Shown: positions 23,471 through 36,959, counted from the first letter of the stretch. The stretch is 64,000 bases of DNA from Buddleja alternifolia (GCA_019426215.1 CM033393.1:52020645-52084644), one strand, 5' to 3'. The notes: generated by a model from the letters alone, not told the origin. Made by a program: numbers and translations.

Positions 23471-23931
23471 CCCCCCCCCCCCCCCCACACCCCAAATCTC
23501 ATATAATTTCTAAAATTCTCTCAGGATTAATTCAATCCTCAGGAAATTGTATTATCATTAGAATGATTGAAAAAAAGTTCTTATCACATATCCTCTTGCC
23601 AGAGCATATTAATTAAAATCCCTCATTTGTCCTCAATGGTCAACAATTTTAAATTATTATTTTCAATCTTCTTCCCAATAAAACAAAGTTCGTGCTTCAA
23701 TGGAAAGTTGGAAACCATCACAACTATGATTTCTTTTCATTCTTTTAAATGGTAATAACATGAAAATAAATTTCTCAAAAAAACTAAAATAATAATAAAC
23801 AAAACATCGATGAAATAATATAACAACTGATATTGAAAACATGGAAGCAAATCATTAAACAAATAAATGATTTATTTTTGTCTCATTTAACTTGATTTTT
23901 CACAATAGAATATTTTTATTTAAATAACATA

Positions 23932-24310
23932 GGGCCTCATACGAGTTGAGTTTGACCAAATTGCTCTAATCGAGTCGAGCTCGAAGCCAAATATTTCGAA
24001 CTTGAGTGAGACTAGCCTCAATAAAAATGTTCTAGCCAGAGTTGAGCCGAGCTCAAGCTCAAACTTAAAAATAAAATAAAATAATATGTATATACATATG
24101 ATATGTATAAATATATATATATATATTACATTTTAAATATATTATTAAATATATCATGATAAATGTTAAGTACATCGTTATATATATTATAATATAAATA
24201 AATAAATATTTTTATTTACAGGATGACTCTCGAGCTCGGCTATTAAAAAGCTTAGCTCGTTATGCTCGAGCTCGATCAAAAACGAGTCTGAGTCAAGCTC
24301 TATCGAGAAA
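23932..24310. mobile_element. Small element with GAGCTCGA-rich ends
   Basis: Subterminal regions at 23965-24060 and 24230-24305 are dense in CTCGAGCTCG / GAGCTCGA motifs in inverted arrangement around an AT-rich centre. This pattern is common in plant non-autonomous hAT elements. The exact boundaries were not determined. Confidence 0.45.
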
Positions 24311-25598
24311 CGAAATATTTTCTCTTTTCATATTAAGAAATTTAATCAATTGTAAAACAAAATAAAAAGTAATTACTATGATTGCAAATGCAAATTTATC
24401 CTTTACTAATGAAAGAATTATTTAATTCCAAACTTGTAAAACGAGTGAGACCGTAATTTTGCTTACAAATTTTTTATTACAATATTTAATGACAATATTT
24501 AATGACAAATAGTTAATAAATATTCTATAAAACAATTTTAAGTTTTAGTGGATACTACAAAAATCATCTAATGTCAAACAGAAGACCATAATATTTCTAA
24601 TTTATAAATTGTTTAATATAAGATTGAGATTAATTAATAATTGGACCCACATTAAAATGTTAATGGATTCTCAGCAGCAAGTTTCCATTAGACTCGCGTC
24701 AAAAATTCGGAAAGTTATTAGAAGAGACAAAACATTAATTTAGGATTATTGACTATAGAGGGCAAATGAGGGATTTCAATTAATATGCTCTGGCAAGGGG
24801 AAATCTGCTCTGACATTATCATTGGCCATTACAAAAAGAAAAAAAGAGTTCATGTTTTAGTGGTTTTCTTTCACTTCAATCGGATCAATCCAAATAATAA
24901 CATAAAAACTTGATAGATTTCTTAATATTCATCCGCAATACTAATGTCAATCTTAATACAACATATCTTTTTCATTGTTCGCTTGATAATAGCAGAATAG
25001 ATTAGTATATATTAGTATACTTCATGTCAAAAATATTGCAATTGTATTAAAAATTTCTTACTGTTGTTACTTGTTAGGAGTAATGAATATGAAAAATATT
25101 AATATAATGTTTCTAGTGCAAGTCAACCGCAAACCATTACCTAAGTCAATTAGTAGACATGATGTTAACATCCTTATTTCTTTGCCGAAGTTAAGTACTA
25201 CTAAAATCTAGACGAAGTTATATTTATGTTCTAGATAAAAGTTAGGGAGTAGTAATTTAGTTCCATCTTGGGTTGATCCTGGTTTAACCTTGGATTAATA
25301 GCAGTTACTTCTGATTCCAACTTAAAATTATATTAAACTCGATCTGTTTTAAAATTGACCCAATTGAAACACGAGCCAAACCAACCCGAACCGTCCATTT
25401 GCCATCCCTAATAAGAACAAGATAAACACTTGGGTGTCTTGATAAATCATAAACCAGGCTAAAAATACTACCTAAAAAAATACACGTTGTGCCTATTAGA
25501 GACAAAAATAAAATATACAGAGAACAACTCCAAGTCCCAACTCCAAACAGAACCGTGTTCTCTCTTCTTTTCGTTTCCGTCATTTGGACGCACCTCTA

Positions 25599-28500
25599 AT
25601 GGCGAGTGTCCGCATTACGGCGTCGTCTGTCTTTGGTTTCAAGCCACCGACTGATAAATCGTCAACCGTCTGGTTGTCTCCATCTCGCTTCAGGTTATTT
25701 ATTTTATTTCGCCATTTCTATGATATATTATTAATTTTATGATTTTTTTTAGAATATACCGCATTAAACTGAATGTCATACGCACCTTTTTAATTGTTTG
25801 AATTTTGATTCCAGCTTAAACTCAAAAACATTTCGAGCGCGCAGAATCGCATGTGATTATTCATGCTTCGAAGTAAGTTCGGATTCCTTGTATTCATCAC
25901 TTATAGTTTTTTCAATTGCGTTCAAGTTGAATTTTGCTTATTATACTTCGTAAATCTTATTTTAGTTTCGAGCTTGTTGCAAATTATACGTATTTTCGTT
26001 TTCTCTATACCTGCTGGACCTTGGATAGTACCTTCCATTTCGACCTTAGATTTTAAGGAGGATAATGCTAAGGCTATGTTTGGAGTTTGGATGCCAGTGA
26101 GAAATTCATTAATTGATTTCAATTTGTGAGGCTAATGATACAAAAGTAGTTGATTTTTTTTGTGTCTTGTTAACATAGATGTGGATTCTTTTCCCTTGGT
26201 TTATCCGTGTTGAACTTTGTCGAGTAATTTTATTTGTCTAACAACGTAACATCTAGTTAGAGTGATTGTGGCGAGTACTCCTCGGCATTCATGTTGTTAT
26301 CATTGCTCCCGAATCGCTCAGTACTAATGCCATCTGTGGAAGTGTTTCGTTGATTCTCTATTTTGTTTCCGCAACTTGTATTTTATTATCGTGCTTATAT
26401 TTGTAGGTTTTTTGGATGTTGTAAGGTGCATGATTGTTGTTGAGACATTATTATTCCTTCCTCACTGTTGTTTCGTCTGTTTGTCTCTCTCTCACACACA
26501 GATTAAGGACGTCAGTTATCGACCTCCAGGAACCAAGATTGATCTTTTGAATGGGGTTAGCTTCTCCCTTCCAGAGAAAAGGTACCTTTTCCCAAATAAA
26601 CAAGTAAATATATGAGCCTTGCAAACAGTATTATCTATTTGATTTTATTGCTTTTGCTCTGCAATAGTCATGTATTGAGGAATGTTGAGGCAAACGAGAA
26701 AAGTTAAGAATGGGCTCAAAGTTTTATTAAGAGCCGAACTGGTACAGTCTGGAATTAGCACTTACATTATAACATGGAACAAGTATGCAGATAGGTATTT
26801 CTGGTTGTTTTATAGATGTTTGAGATCTCACCTACTCTAACAAGAAAGCCATATCCCAGGCGTATGAGCTTATCCACGGGCTACATGGATGCCAATTGCC
26901 ACACGTACTGTTTCTGTGTAGGTTCATCAGCTGGAGAATTATATTGTTATTTTTTCTTACTCAAGTTGAGTTGAGCTGCAGCTATGAGAATGAATAACTT
27001 TTCCAGTTATTGGGGCTAGTTTTTTTTCCCCAAGTTGGCAGAGAAAAGTGATTAAACCTTGTCTTGTTATGTATACCTATAGTTTCGGGCTGATTTTTGG
27101 ACGAAGTGGAAGCGGAAAAACTACTCTTTTGCAGGTTCATCTCTTAATTCGCTCTGCTCTAAATAAGATACTACTGTATATTTATTTTCATGTAGGCCTG
27201 TGGTATTGTCTTAAAACTGCTCACGTGCTTGAATTTTCCCAAGCAGCTCATTGCAGGATTAAGTAAGCCAACATCAGGCTCCATCTACAGTCAAAGATTT
27301 GGTGATGATGGTCATCCAAATCATTCTCCCGAATTGTTGCACTCCGGAAGAGTTGGTATTGTTTTCCAGTTTCCTGAAAGGTATTAATCATCACAGTTTA
27401 GGAGGGTTTTTTTCATTGTTTGTGTATCATAAATGCTAAGGTTTCCTTTTGCTTCCTTTTATCTATCGTGTGGCTTTCCTGAATTTTCTGCTATTAAGTA
27501 ATCTTATATTCTGTAAATTCTTTAGTTGGAATTCATTATGCCATTCATTTCTGAAGTCTAATAATGAGCTGTTCGTGATATCTAGTTCCCATCTGTCATA
27601 TTCATCAACAATTGTCCTGCTAGCCTTGGATTTTCTTATTGTATATTCTTCCTGTTATGTTATGCCTTTATATCTCTGAGAAGGTATCTAAGATTAAATA
27701 TTTGTAGGTATTTTGTTGCAGACAATGTTCTTGATGAAATAATATTTGGGTGGCCAAGACAAAGAGGTGGCCTGCAATTGAGGGAGCTTCTTGCTTCAAG
27801 ACTCCATAAAGCTATGACATCGGTATCAATTTTAACAGAGTGAAAAGCACATTCACTGGAACACTCATTCATCTATCACCATCATAATTTCCCATTTCTA
27901 GCATTGTTTTCACATATGAGTTATTGAGTATTTTATACATAATTCTGATCAGTGTTTTCATGCATGTAAATACTAGGTCGGTTTAACTGGAATTCCTCTG
28001 GACAAAGATCCCCAATCCCTGAGTGGCGGTTACAAGCGCCGGCTTGCCCTTGCAATTCAGCTCGTGAGATTCTTTCTTTAATTAATGGTGCTAGATGCAT
28101 GTCGCTGTTATTAGAAAGAACTGTGAGTATATCGTCTTGCTTCATTGCCCAAATGTATGTGCGATCACATACCTATAGTTTCTCACAAGGAGCAGAATAT
28201 TCCACGCGTGATGCTCCTGGTGGTTTCTAGGAAGAGTTTGGTGTATGCGGCCTTACCTCTGGTAGCAGTAGGGTAGTTCTAGACTTCTAGTCACTCCTAG
28301 CTGTGAAAGTCGATCTTGAGGTCAAAATGAAGCAGCCTATTGTTGGGACAAGGCCCCTCCTTGTAATTTCATGTATTGCTAGTGGGTAATTTTTTTTTTT
28401 CAGTAATGATTTCCGGTTAAGGTTCATTGATTTTCTCAGGTACAAACTCCAGACCTGTTGATATTGGATGAGCCTCTTGCTGGTTTAGGTATGACGATGT

Positions 28501-30176
28501 TTGTTATGTTCTTCAGCGTCATCATTCTATTAGGTAGTTTTGATCATTTAACCATGTTATCTGTGCTGCCTTAACCCCTCCAGCAAGAAGACCCTGTGAT
28601 AGCCGTTTTGGCATGATGTAGGTTTGATCTTTAAAGCATATTACTAGAGGTGATAGGTTGATATTTCTACTCCCTCTGTCCCATATTGTACGTGCACTTT
28701 TACATGGTATGGAGTCTTAGATGAGAGTAGATAAAAGATAAAGTTTTAGTATCCTTACAATATTGCCCTCAAAAATAGTGATAGAGAGTTACTGGTGTCA
28801 CATGATTACCTTAAGCGAGAGTTTTTTCTTTTAAATGAAGCCTTGTTTTGAGATGTCCCAAAGAGAAAATGGGGTAAAAAATATTTCCTCCAGAGGAATG
28901 TTTGTTATTAGCTTGTCAATTGACATACATGCGGATATCTCTGTATTATGAAACTGTCACTGTGGATGCTTGTCAAGATTATGAAGTTTTGATGGGGTAC
29001 TGTTTATATTGCCTGTTCAGTGCTAGTAAAATTATTAAAACCACAGAAACAAGGTCCAGTAGCTAATTTATTTATGATGAAACTAATTTTGACTTTCTTT
29101 AGTAGCAACAGTTTATTGTTTTTCAGGGCCTCTTTAGGCTTTCTGTTGATTATGCATGTACTACTGCTTAGATGAAGTGGCTAATAGTGATTGGTGTTAG
29201 ATCATCATTTGATTATTTAAAAACAACTCTATTTGTCATTTTTGCAGACTGTTGATCCTAGTTGCTTTCTTCTTGTGCATTTCCTTGCGCAAGAAATCCT
29301 AAAATTTCTCTAAAACAAAAATTATATCTCCTGAACTAGGTCTCGGTGTCCTTGCCACTGATCAAGTTTATATTTGATGCTTTGAGTGGCCTTTTCTTTT
29401 TGGTCTGTTGAATTCCCATTTCCAATGTACTGAAATATGCTCTCTGTTAGATTGGAAGGCTCGTGCAGATGTTGTTAAGTTGTTAAAAGACCTAAAGAAA
29501 GAGCTGACCTTGCTCGTTGTCAGCCATGACCTTAAGTAAGTTCACAGCTGCATGTTCAATTGTTTTGCTGCTTTATTCCTTCTTTCTTCAGGAAAATATG
29601 TTTTTAGGAAATGTTGGGTATCATGCTTTTTTAAATTAGGTAGCTCTTGTATATGCATTTTTGTTCTTTTTTCTAATAACTCCTACACTCAGCAACATCA
29701 TTTCTTTAACAGTATTACGTTCTCATGCATGATCTGTATCATTTTGATGTGGGTGAGTACACTTTAGGTAGTATTTGATGATGTGCTGTATCGGAATGAT
29801 TTATAATGTGAAAATGAAGCTACACATTCCAAGGATAGAATTAATGTTCTGGACCTATTTAATAAGAGATCATGCCACAGTGTTGAAAATCATGTTGTTT
29901 TATTAGTTATCATGTTCTTCAATTATCCATAGAGTGCCGCATTGTTTGACTATGCCAGCGGATGAATTGTCCATGTATAGGCAAAGCATTGATGTCACTG
30001 AAATAATGGCTAGTTGCTTCTTGCTTCTTGTATGTACTCTATTTATGCATAGTTTTGTTTGATCACTCAATGATAAGATCTATCTATGCAACTGCAGAGA
30101 GTTGGCATCTCTTGTGGACCAGTCTTGGAGAATGGAAATGGGTGGAGTATTGAAGAGCGAATACCTGCCTGTTTGA
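25599..30176 (+). CDS. ABCI11: ABC transporter I family member 11, chloroplastic
   Basis: Ten exons join in frame to a 277-residue protein: 25599-25693, 25815-25872, 26502-26581, 27083-27134, 27247-27380, 27708-27822, 27977-28063, 28440-28488, 29451-29535 and 30098-30176. It is a soluble ABC ATPase half: Walker A GRSGSGKTT (84-92), Q-loop QFPE, signature LSGGY (193-197), Walker B LLILDE (213-218), D-loop AGLD and H-loop His249. The first 50 residues are rich in Ser, Thr and basic residues with little acid, as in a plastid transit peptide. It matches Arabidopsis ABCI11/NAP14 along its length as I recall it. That protein is linked to plastid metal homeostasis. There is no membrane domain, so it must work with a partner. 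It is convergent with LAZY1. Confidence 0.93.
28670..28890. mobile_element. Stowaway-like MITE remnant in ABCI11 intron 8
   Basis: The left end CTCCCTCTGTCCCATATTG is the usual Stowaway (Tc1/mariner) terminus and follows a TA. The inner right side, TTTTGAGATGTCCCAAAG, also fits the family. The right terminal GGGACGGAGGGAG is missing or diverged, so the right boundary is approximate. Confidence 0.55.
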
Positions 30177-30794
30177 TTACATACTTCTCGCTGTCTAATC
30201 AACTAATGATGCCGCAGTAGAGGTTTGGCTATCCAGCTTTTAGTTCAGTAGCTATTTGTGGCATATTTGTATAAAATGGAAATGTTAGTTACGCATAAAA
30301 ATAAAAACAGCTCCCTTAAGAAAGAGTACTTTATGGTAGAAGTACAGCTTCAATTGTGATATTAGTTATGCTTGATGATTGTCTCTTATGTAGTGGATAA
30401 CAGTTTGGAGTCTGAGAAGCGAATAATTGCAAACATCACATATATGCAAGGCCTCAACAATATTTTTGGAAAGCTTCAGATGCTATGTTTTAATCTCCAC
30501 ACAAGCACTTATACATTCAGCGGAAATAGCTTCGATTCTTGACATTGTATCTGACTTTTTCAGCAACTGAAATTCACTCGTACAGATGAACCAATAATCA
30601 AATACAGCATTACCATCTACTACATTACTTCACATAAAGCACTTAGGGTAGGAGAGACTCCTATTTTATTTTTGTCTAACCTATTAAATCACATTCAGTA
30701 TTTGATAAAGTCAGGGACATACAAGCTTAAACAAGCTTAAGTTGGCACGCAAACTGGATGAGACTGCTCGCCTTTGCTTTTACTGTTTCATCCC
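30177..30794. other. 3' region between convergent genes
   Basis: This is the shared downstream region of ABCI11 (plus) and LAZY1 (minus). It presumably holds both 3' UTRs and polyadenylation signals. No other gene is seen. A small direct repeat, AAACAAGCTT, lies at 30729-30748. Confidence 0.6.
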
Positions 30795-33465
30795 TTAGAG
30801 CTCCAGGACCAAGTCTACAGTACAGATCCCAGAAAAAAGAAAGAAAAAAGTTAGACAAGTGTACTTAATTAAGATTCAATGAATCTTCAACTGATGGTGA
30901 TGTCATTGATTGATGTTTCAACTTACAATCAGAATCCGTTTTAATCCAATGTCCACCATTGATTGTTGAAACTCCATTGCAGATACCATCTGGAGATAGT
31001 TCCTTGGTGTTCTTTTTACTCTTTTTGCTGGTTGCCAGAGCGACCTTGTTATTTCCATTGTGTCCTGCAATCTGATAGGCATCTTCATAGGAAATGTCTT
31101 TCTTCTTACTCTTTTTCAGCTTGGCAATGTGTTTCTCAGTCATCTCTTCAGGGTAAACCTTCTTGTGAAACATTTTTAGGGCCTGCATCCACCACATCAG
31201 AAAGTAGCAATTTAAATTATTAGAACTGTTTCCTATTAGTTGAAGTCATGCTGTGCAGTTCTGTTCATTTCTAATTCTCTGTAGGTTTGTCAAAATTTAC
31301 TTTACCCTAAGAAAGTACCAGGTCTTGACAATAGATTTGGATGATCACCATAAAATTCAGCAGTACTACCAGGTTTATGTTGGAAGCTTCTTAAATCATA
31401 CATTCATATAACCTTTTGCAAGCTGTTTTAAAGAGAGACGCAGAACATCATCCTTCACGTATTAGAATGATCATGTGGATCTATCTCTAGCTACCTGCTT
31501 GTTATAAGTTTCAGATTATGCGTTAGATAACTTAGCTTGAAATTTATCCATAAAAGCATTATTTTGCTGTTAAATGCTTGTTTTCTCTCGCTACGCCCCT
31601 TCTCTACATTGATTGTTTTATACAATTAAGGACAAAGATGATAACTGTTCACACAAGATTAATAACTAAAGTTCTAACAGAGGACTTCTTCACGGCAGCG
31701 CATAAAGTATTTTAATATGCGTAAGCATACTCACCTTTTGTGGGATTTTTCATGATTGAAGTAAATTGTGTGAATTTAAAGTTAAACAAGACTTCGAAAC
31801 TCAACTTACTTTAGCTAAAAAGGTATTAGAAAGGTCACAACATCTTGTTTTAGTTTGACATGTACTTATTGCTTTTAAGAGTGTAATGTTAGAAAGGTCA
31901 CAACATCTTGTTTTAAATGGTAAAGGACTATGATTCTGTAAGTTGATAGATATGATTCTTCTTTTTAAATGGAGTACAAAAAAATTTTAATTGGTAAAAT
32001 ACTCTTGGAAGTCTTCTTTTGTATTTGACATGCTTTGGAGTACAAAAAATTCTTTATAGCGTAACAGTATGAAACTTGACAAATTGTTCGTTCAAAAAAT
32101 TAGCACCTTTTCTTGGGTAAATTTTTAATAGATAATAAAAAGTCCATGGTCATTGCTACTGCGGTGTTACAAGAACAAAACACATGGATAGCCAATGTTT
32201 AATACATAGCTCTAAGCTGATACAGTAAGAATGAACTGACCTTGGAGAGTTTTTTCTTAATTGAAACTGGTACATCAGCATCCTTCTTAGAAGAAGCTGT
32301 TGAGCTGCTTGATGAGGAATGGAACTTCTTCACCACCTTTTTCATGAAATGAGCTACATTTCTTCTCCTTGGTTGTTCTGCTCCTTCACATTTGCTTGTA
32401 GGATCATCATGGACAATGTTGTTCCTCCTAAAGAGCTCTTCGAGGGATGTTTTTTCTTTCTTTACCTCTTTATCTGTATCAGCAAGTTCAATTGAAGTGG
32501 CAAATAGATAATTTTGGAGGGGACAAGCCACCATGGACATGTGGCTTTCAGTATCTGCTCCTTCAATCGGCGTACTGCTGAGGGTTATAATGCTGGCTTG
32601 ACTACTCCTTTCAGACGTGTCATTGGCATTTTCTTTCTCTTCAGCTTCAAGAAACTTCTCTAGCTCATAGTTTATAAGCTTGAGATCTTTTTCTGTTATC
32701 TCCGTATGTGGATAACTCATATTTTCAAAGTGCATGGGAAGTGTTGGTGTCGGGGGATCTGTGTTGAGTAGTTCCATACCAAAGGTACCAATTGCTAGAA
32801 ATTCGAAAGGCTCGAATGATTCTTCTTGGAATAGCACTTCCTCATTGTTGTCTTCAAATTCTTTTGAATACTTTTGATACTTGATGTTTGAACGTGACAT
32901 AGTTTTGGTAGGCTCTCCATAGTAATTTTGCTCATCAAACATTGTCTTCGCTGAAAAACAAGTGGAAGGGTTTCCTGAAATCAGAAAAGAAATGATAGTC
33001 CTGTTAAAAACAGTTATCTTACTGTGTTCATTCTTTTGCATGGGTATTTATCGTGTTCAAAGAAACCAAGCTACTTGGTATTTCATTCAAACAAGTAAAC
33101 ACTAGCAAGGAGTTGCGTTCTTATCACAATTTGAAAGTGCACCTTGAATACGTAATTTGCTGACACTTCTGCTGGATTATGTTTGATAAGCTTTTGGCAA
33201 GTCAATACCAATGCAAATTAATTGCCTAATTTATGCCACAGGACTATGTATTTTTTCTAAAACCTGTGTTTGGTATAAGTTTGTTTTTTTAAAAAAAAAA
33301 AATTAAGATGACATGGAGAAAAGAATTGAAGTCCCAATTTATTTTGAATCAGATCAAAGGTAAATATGCATGATGTCCTGTAACAAATTTACCTATTGTG
33401 GAATTCTTCATTATCTCTGTGCTGTTTTGCATAAACTTACGGTGCATCCACCCCAGAAACTGCAT
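30795..33465 (-). CDS. LAZY1: LAZY1-type gravitropism regulator
   Basis: Four exons join in frame to 360 residues: 33393-33465, 32241-32974, 30927-31182 and a 20-bp last exon, 30795-30814. The N-terminus MQFLGWMHRKF is the family's conserved region I. Further on are the conserved EFLAIGTFG block, a basic, Ser-rich stretch (RRRNVAHFMKKVVKKF), and HKKVYPEE. The C-terminus is HWIKTDSDYLVLEL. In this family the C-terminal motif binds RLD (BRX-domain) proteins to direct auxin flow during shoot gravitropism. The terminal motif appears only when the GTAAGT donor at 30926 is spliced to the 20-bp exon. Reading through gives a wrong tail. No catalytic domain is present, as expected. Confidence 0.94.
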
Positions 33466-35360
33466 CGAAAGAAAAAAAGTTAGAAAATTGTTGTATCATA
33501 TTGCTTTTTGTCATTCCCACGAGAGTTTTGGACTCACCTTCATCTTGAATTTTTCTTGTGATAAGAGATGGTTCAGTATTGAAAGGATATAGATGGATAT
33601 TCTATAGAGGAACCGGTGTTTAAAAGGGAAACTTAATTGACTTGTTATAAGACAATGGGTTGAAGTAACATTTCATATTTGTTGTTCACAAATGGAAAGC
33701 CTGGGTTTCCTAGTCTAGATGGTGTTGAACAGAGAAGAACATTGAGATAGTTACAAGACTATGGTTGGACAACTTCTGTCAACATTGTATCGGTTGAAGA
33801 GTGGGCTTGAGACCCACATGTTGTTGATGCTATATTTTCCATATACCTATGTTATTTTTTAAAGTTGGTGTCAGTATGCTCACTTAACCTATAACCATGA
33901 ATACATTTTATTATCATGTCGATCTTGCTACTGATGATTTGACAATTATCATGTGTGCATGCTATGCAACTCCTGGAATGTACATGACATGTAAGATGGT
34001 ATGCAGCCAGGTTATTGATGGGATCTCCATGGCACATTATCAGGCTGCACAAGGTTTTTCCACTGAGTTTATTACTTGGTACATGGTATCACCATAATTG
34101 GTAGGGATACTCTGGTTGATTAGATTCACACGGCACTTCCAGATGAAAAGAAAATTGATTTAACAAATATTTGTAGATTAGGGCCACAACAGGGCCCATG
34201 CCCCTTCACGAGACTCTGATGTGGCAATCAGTGTCATATGATTCTTGGGCTAGTAATTCTACTTTATATCTGGGTGTCTTTTCTTCTTTTCTTTTCTTTT
34301 ATTTTTTGGTTTTAATTCTTTTAAAAATTAGGCCATTTTTTTTACGCAGGGTAGCATTACAGAAACATACATTAGATATTCCTGGTGATATGGATTATGC
34401 TGGGATATAATTTTATGCAGAAGTGTGCATGGAAAGTTCGTTAATGCTGCACAGCTGTGTGAATATAAAATTATGTTGCAGCAAAAACTATTTCGTGACT
34501 GATATCAGCAAACCCCTGTGGCACCCATACTTCAATCTATAAAGGTGCATGTGCTTATTTTTTGTTGGCTTGTTGAAAATTGAACGTTTATTTGAATTCC
34601 GTGTGGACTTAACTATCACATGAGAACTCTTGTTAGTAGGATGGTAGTAAGGGAGCATTTTGCTTGAGCGATATTGCTGTTTGTGTAGTTTGCCCTAAAG
34701 ATTTGATCACTTTGATATTACTGAGCTTTAAATAAAAGGTGGTATGGTATTAATCTATTCCGACGATAATGATGTAACTTGCTCTTTATCTGTTTCTCCT
34801 TATGTATTTGATTTCATTCATATCAGCATAAACTTATATTCTTGAACCATCCGTATTAGCCATTTGATTTCACAACTGGACTCATGTACTTGTCAGTAAT
34901 GATTCACTATTTATTTGGGGATCGGTGAAGCTTCTGGCGAATGCAATGATCTTTCGGCTTTTCATCTCATCAATCTATGCAAATGCATTTGGACTTTTAT
35001 GCTTGACCATGTTTGACACTTTATTACGTAACACTATAGTACAAATGTTAAATGCTTTCTGGGAGTTGTTTAGTCATTATCTTGTTGCTAATTCTTGACT
35101 TAATGCTCATAGAGAGACTTATTAAGTGGCTATTGTATTGTAATTGTATAATTTTTTGATTAGTGTACAAGCTACGTAGTATTACTGGATTGGTATAACT
35201 TTTCTTTCAACCTATGCTGGCCCCACGCCCCGTTCCATCCTCGAACATAATTTCTCCTCCTATTTACCATCATACATCAGTTTGCCCAAGCTTCTGATCT
35301 TCTCAATACTGGTTTGCATAGTTTATATAGTACCAGTGTAAATAATTAAGAGCAACCAAG
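33466..35360. other. LAZY1 upstream region, no other gene seen
   Basis: This is presumably the LAZY1 promoter and further intergenic DNA. It is AT-rich, and no coding sequence or bounded element was recognised. Confidence 0.5.
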
Positions 35361-36022
35361 AAAATTTATTGTGTAGTGTTTGGTTTTATTTTCAAATCAA
35401 TTTTGGCCAAAAATTGTTTGTTTTGTGTTTTTTTGACCAAAAAGGATTTTTTTGGTAAAAAATATTGTCAGCTATTGTCTCCCTATTTGTCTCTACTTTA
35501 GGGTGCCTACTAATTACATCAACTACAATATAATCATTTAAAATTTATATTATATTATATTTTTTAATCATTAACTAATTATAACCACAACTTTTCAGAC
35601 AAAAACTTACATGATTTGACTGCTACAGTAACTTTGTCTCTTCTGAAAATAAAATCAAACACAAAATCAAACACATTTTCATCAAAATACACAATTTTCA
35701 ATAAACTTTTTCACCAAAATTTTTACCAAAAAAATCTCCCAAAACAAAATCGAGAATTTTAAATAAATAATACAAAAATAAATCCAAATTAAAAAAATAA
35801 TACACAAAAAATTGAACATCAGGAAATAATACATTCCGCGCCACGTCAGCGCGGAATCAATAAAAATATATATATTTTTTTAATTTTCGGCCATTCCGCG
35901 CTGACGTGGCGCGGAATGGCCGAATTTTTTTTTTTAAATATTAAATGGCATTCCGCGCTGATGTGGCGCGGAATGGCAGGACTCTTTTTCTTTTTCCAGC
36001 TTTTCTCTTTCCCCCTTTTTTT

Positions 36023-36903
36023 CCGACTCATTTTTCTCCATTTTTCGTGCGTTTTCGGGTTTCGACTTGAACATAAAAAATGTAGACTTGAGCATAAACT
36101 ACTTTTTGAAACAAGAATTGGGTCGTTTCGATGCTCGAGTAAAGAAATATGGCAAGACGAAAAAAAATAATACCAATTTTTTTTAATGAATAATGACTTT
36201 TTATTTTTTTTCCGACTCATTTTTTTTCATTTTTCGTGCGTTTTCGGGTTTCAACTTGAACATAAAAAATGTAGACTTGAGCATAAACTACTTTTTGAAA
36301 CAAGAATTGGGTCGTTTCGATGCTCGAGTAAAAAAATATGGCAAGACGAAAAAAAATAATACCAGTTTTTTTTAATGAATAATGACTTTTTATTTTTTAC
36401 CGACTCATTTTTCTCCATTTTTCGTGCGTTTTCGGGTTTCGACTTGAACATAAAAAATGTAGACTTGAGCATAAACTACTTTTTGAAATAAGAATTGGGT
36501 CGTTTCGATGCTCGAGTAAAAAAATATGGCAAGACGAAAAAAAATAATATCAGTTTTTTTTAATGAATAATGACTTTTTATTTTTTTTCCGACTCATTTT
36601 TCTCCATTTTTCGTGTGTTTTCGGGTTTCGACTTGAACATAAAAAATGTAGACTTGAGCATACACTACTTTTTGAAACAAAAATTGGGTCGTTTCAATGC
36701 TCGAGCAAAGAAATATGGCAAGACGAAAAAAAATAATACCAGTTTTTTTTAATGAATAATGACTTTTTCTTATTTTCCGACTCATTTTTCTCAATTTTTC
36801 GTGCGTTTTCGGGTTTCGACTTGAACATAAAAAATGTAGACTTGAGCATAAACTACTTTTTGAAACAGAAATTGGGTCGTTTCGATGCTCGAGTAAAGAA
36901 ATA
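36023..36903 (+). repeat. Five direct copies of a 188-bp unit
   Basis: Copies start (CCGACTCA) at 36023, 36212, 36400, 36589 and 36777, a spacing of 188-189 bp. Each contains TTCGTGCGTTTTCGGGTTTC, GACTTGAACATAAAAAATG and GGGTCGTTTCGATGCTCGAG with few differences. Open frames through them simply reflect the repeat. Confidence 0.9.
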
Positions 36904-36959
36904 TGGGTCTTGATAGCAATCCTCGCTCTTCTCCGATCTTGGATTGATTTTCTCAAGAC

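Larger units (their letters stand above)
23076..24838. mobile_element. Mutator-like element, same family as 12962-13855
   Basis: The ends GCTAGTGATAATGCCAGA (left) and GGCCAATGATAATGTCAGAG (right, reverse complement) match those of the 12962-13855 element. A direct repeat, ATTACAAAAAG, lies at 23076-23086 and 24828-24838. Inside, a roughly 43-bp segment at 23590-23632 (TTGCCAGAGCATATTAATT) is inverted at 24755-24797. A C-run sits at about 23466-23486. No transposase was seen. Confidence 0.7.
22859..25410. mobile_element. Probable hAT-type element containing nested insertions
   Basis: The left end TAGAGGTGGCGAAACGGTTC pairs with the reverse-complemented right end TAGGGATGGCAAATGGACGG. Both are typical of plant hAT termini. 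No clean 8-bp duplication is visible. The outer element contains the Mutator-like element at 23087-24827. Its right end lies about 190 bp upstream of the ABCI11 start codon, so it may have supplied part of that promoter. Confidence 0.5.

Noticed and set aside
21286..23486. Long G-run (about 21286-21302) and C-run (about 23466-23486) as regulatory quadruplexes
   Set aside because: Single homopolymer runs in transposon-rich DNA are more likely slippage products or assembly artefacts, and no gene is nearby.
32199..33041. Unspliced 280-codon version of LAZY1 exon 2
   Set aside because: Its first and last residues come from intron sequence. Splicing to 33393-33465 and 31182 restores the known family sequence.
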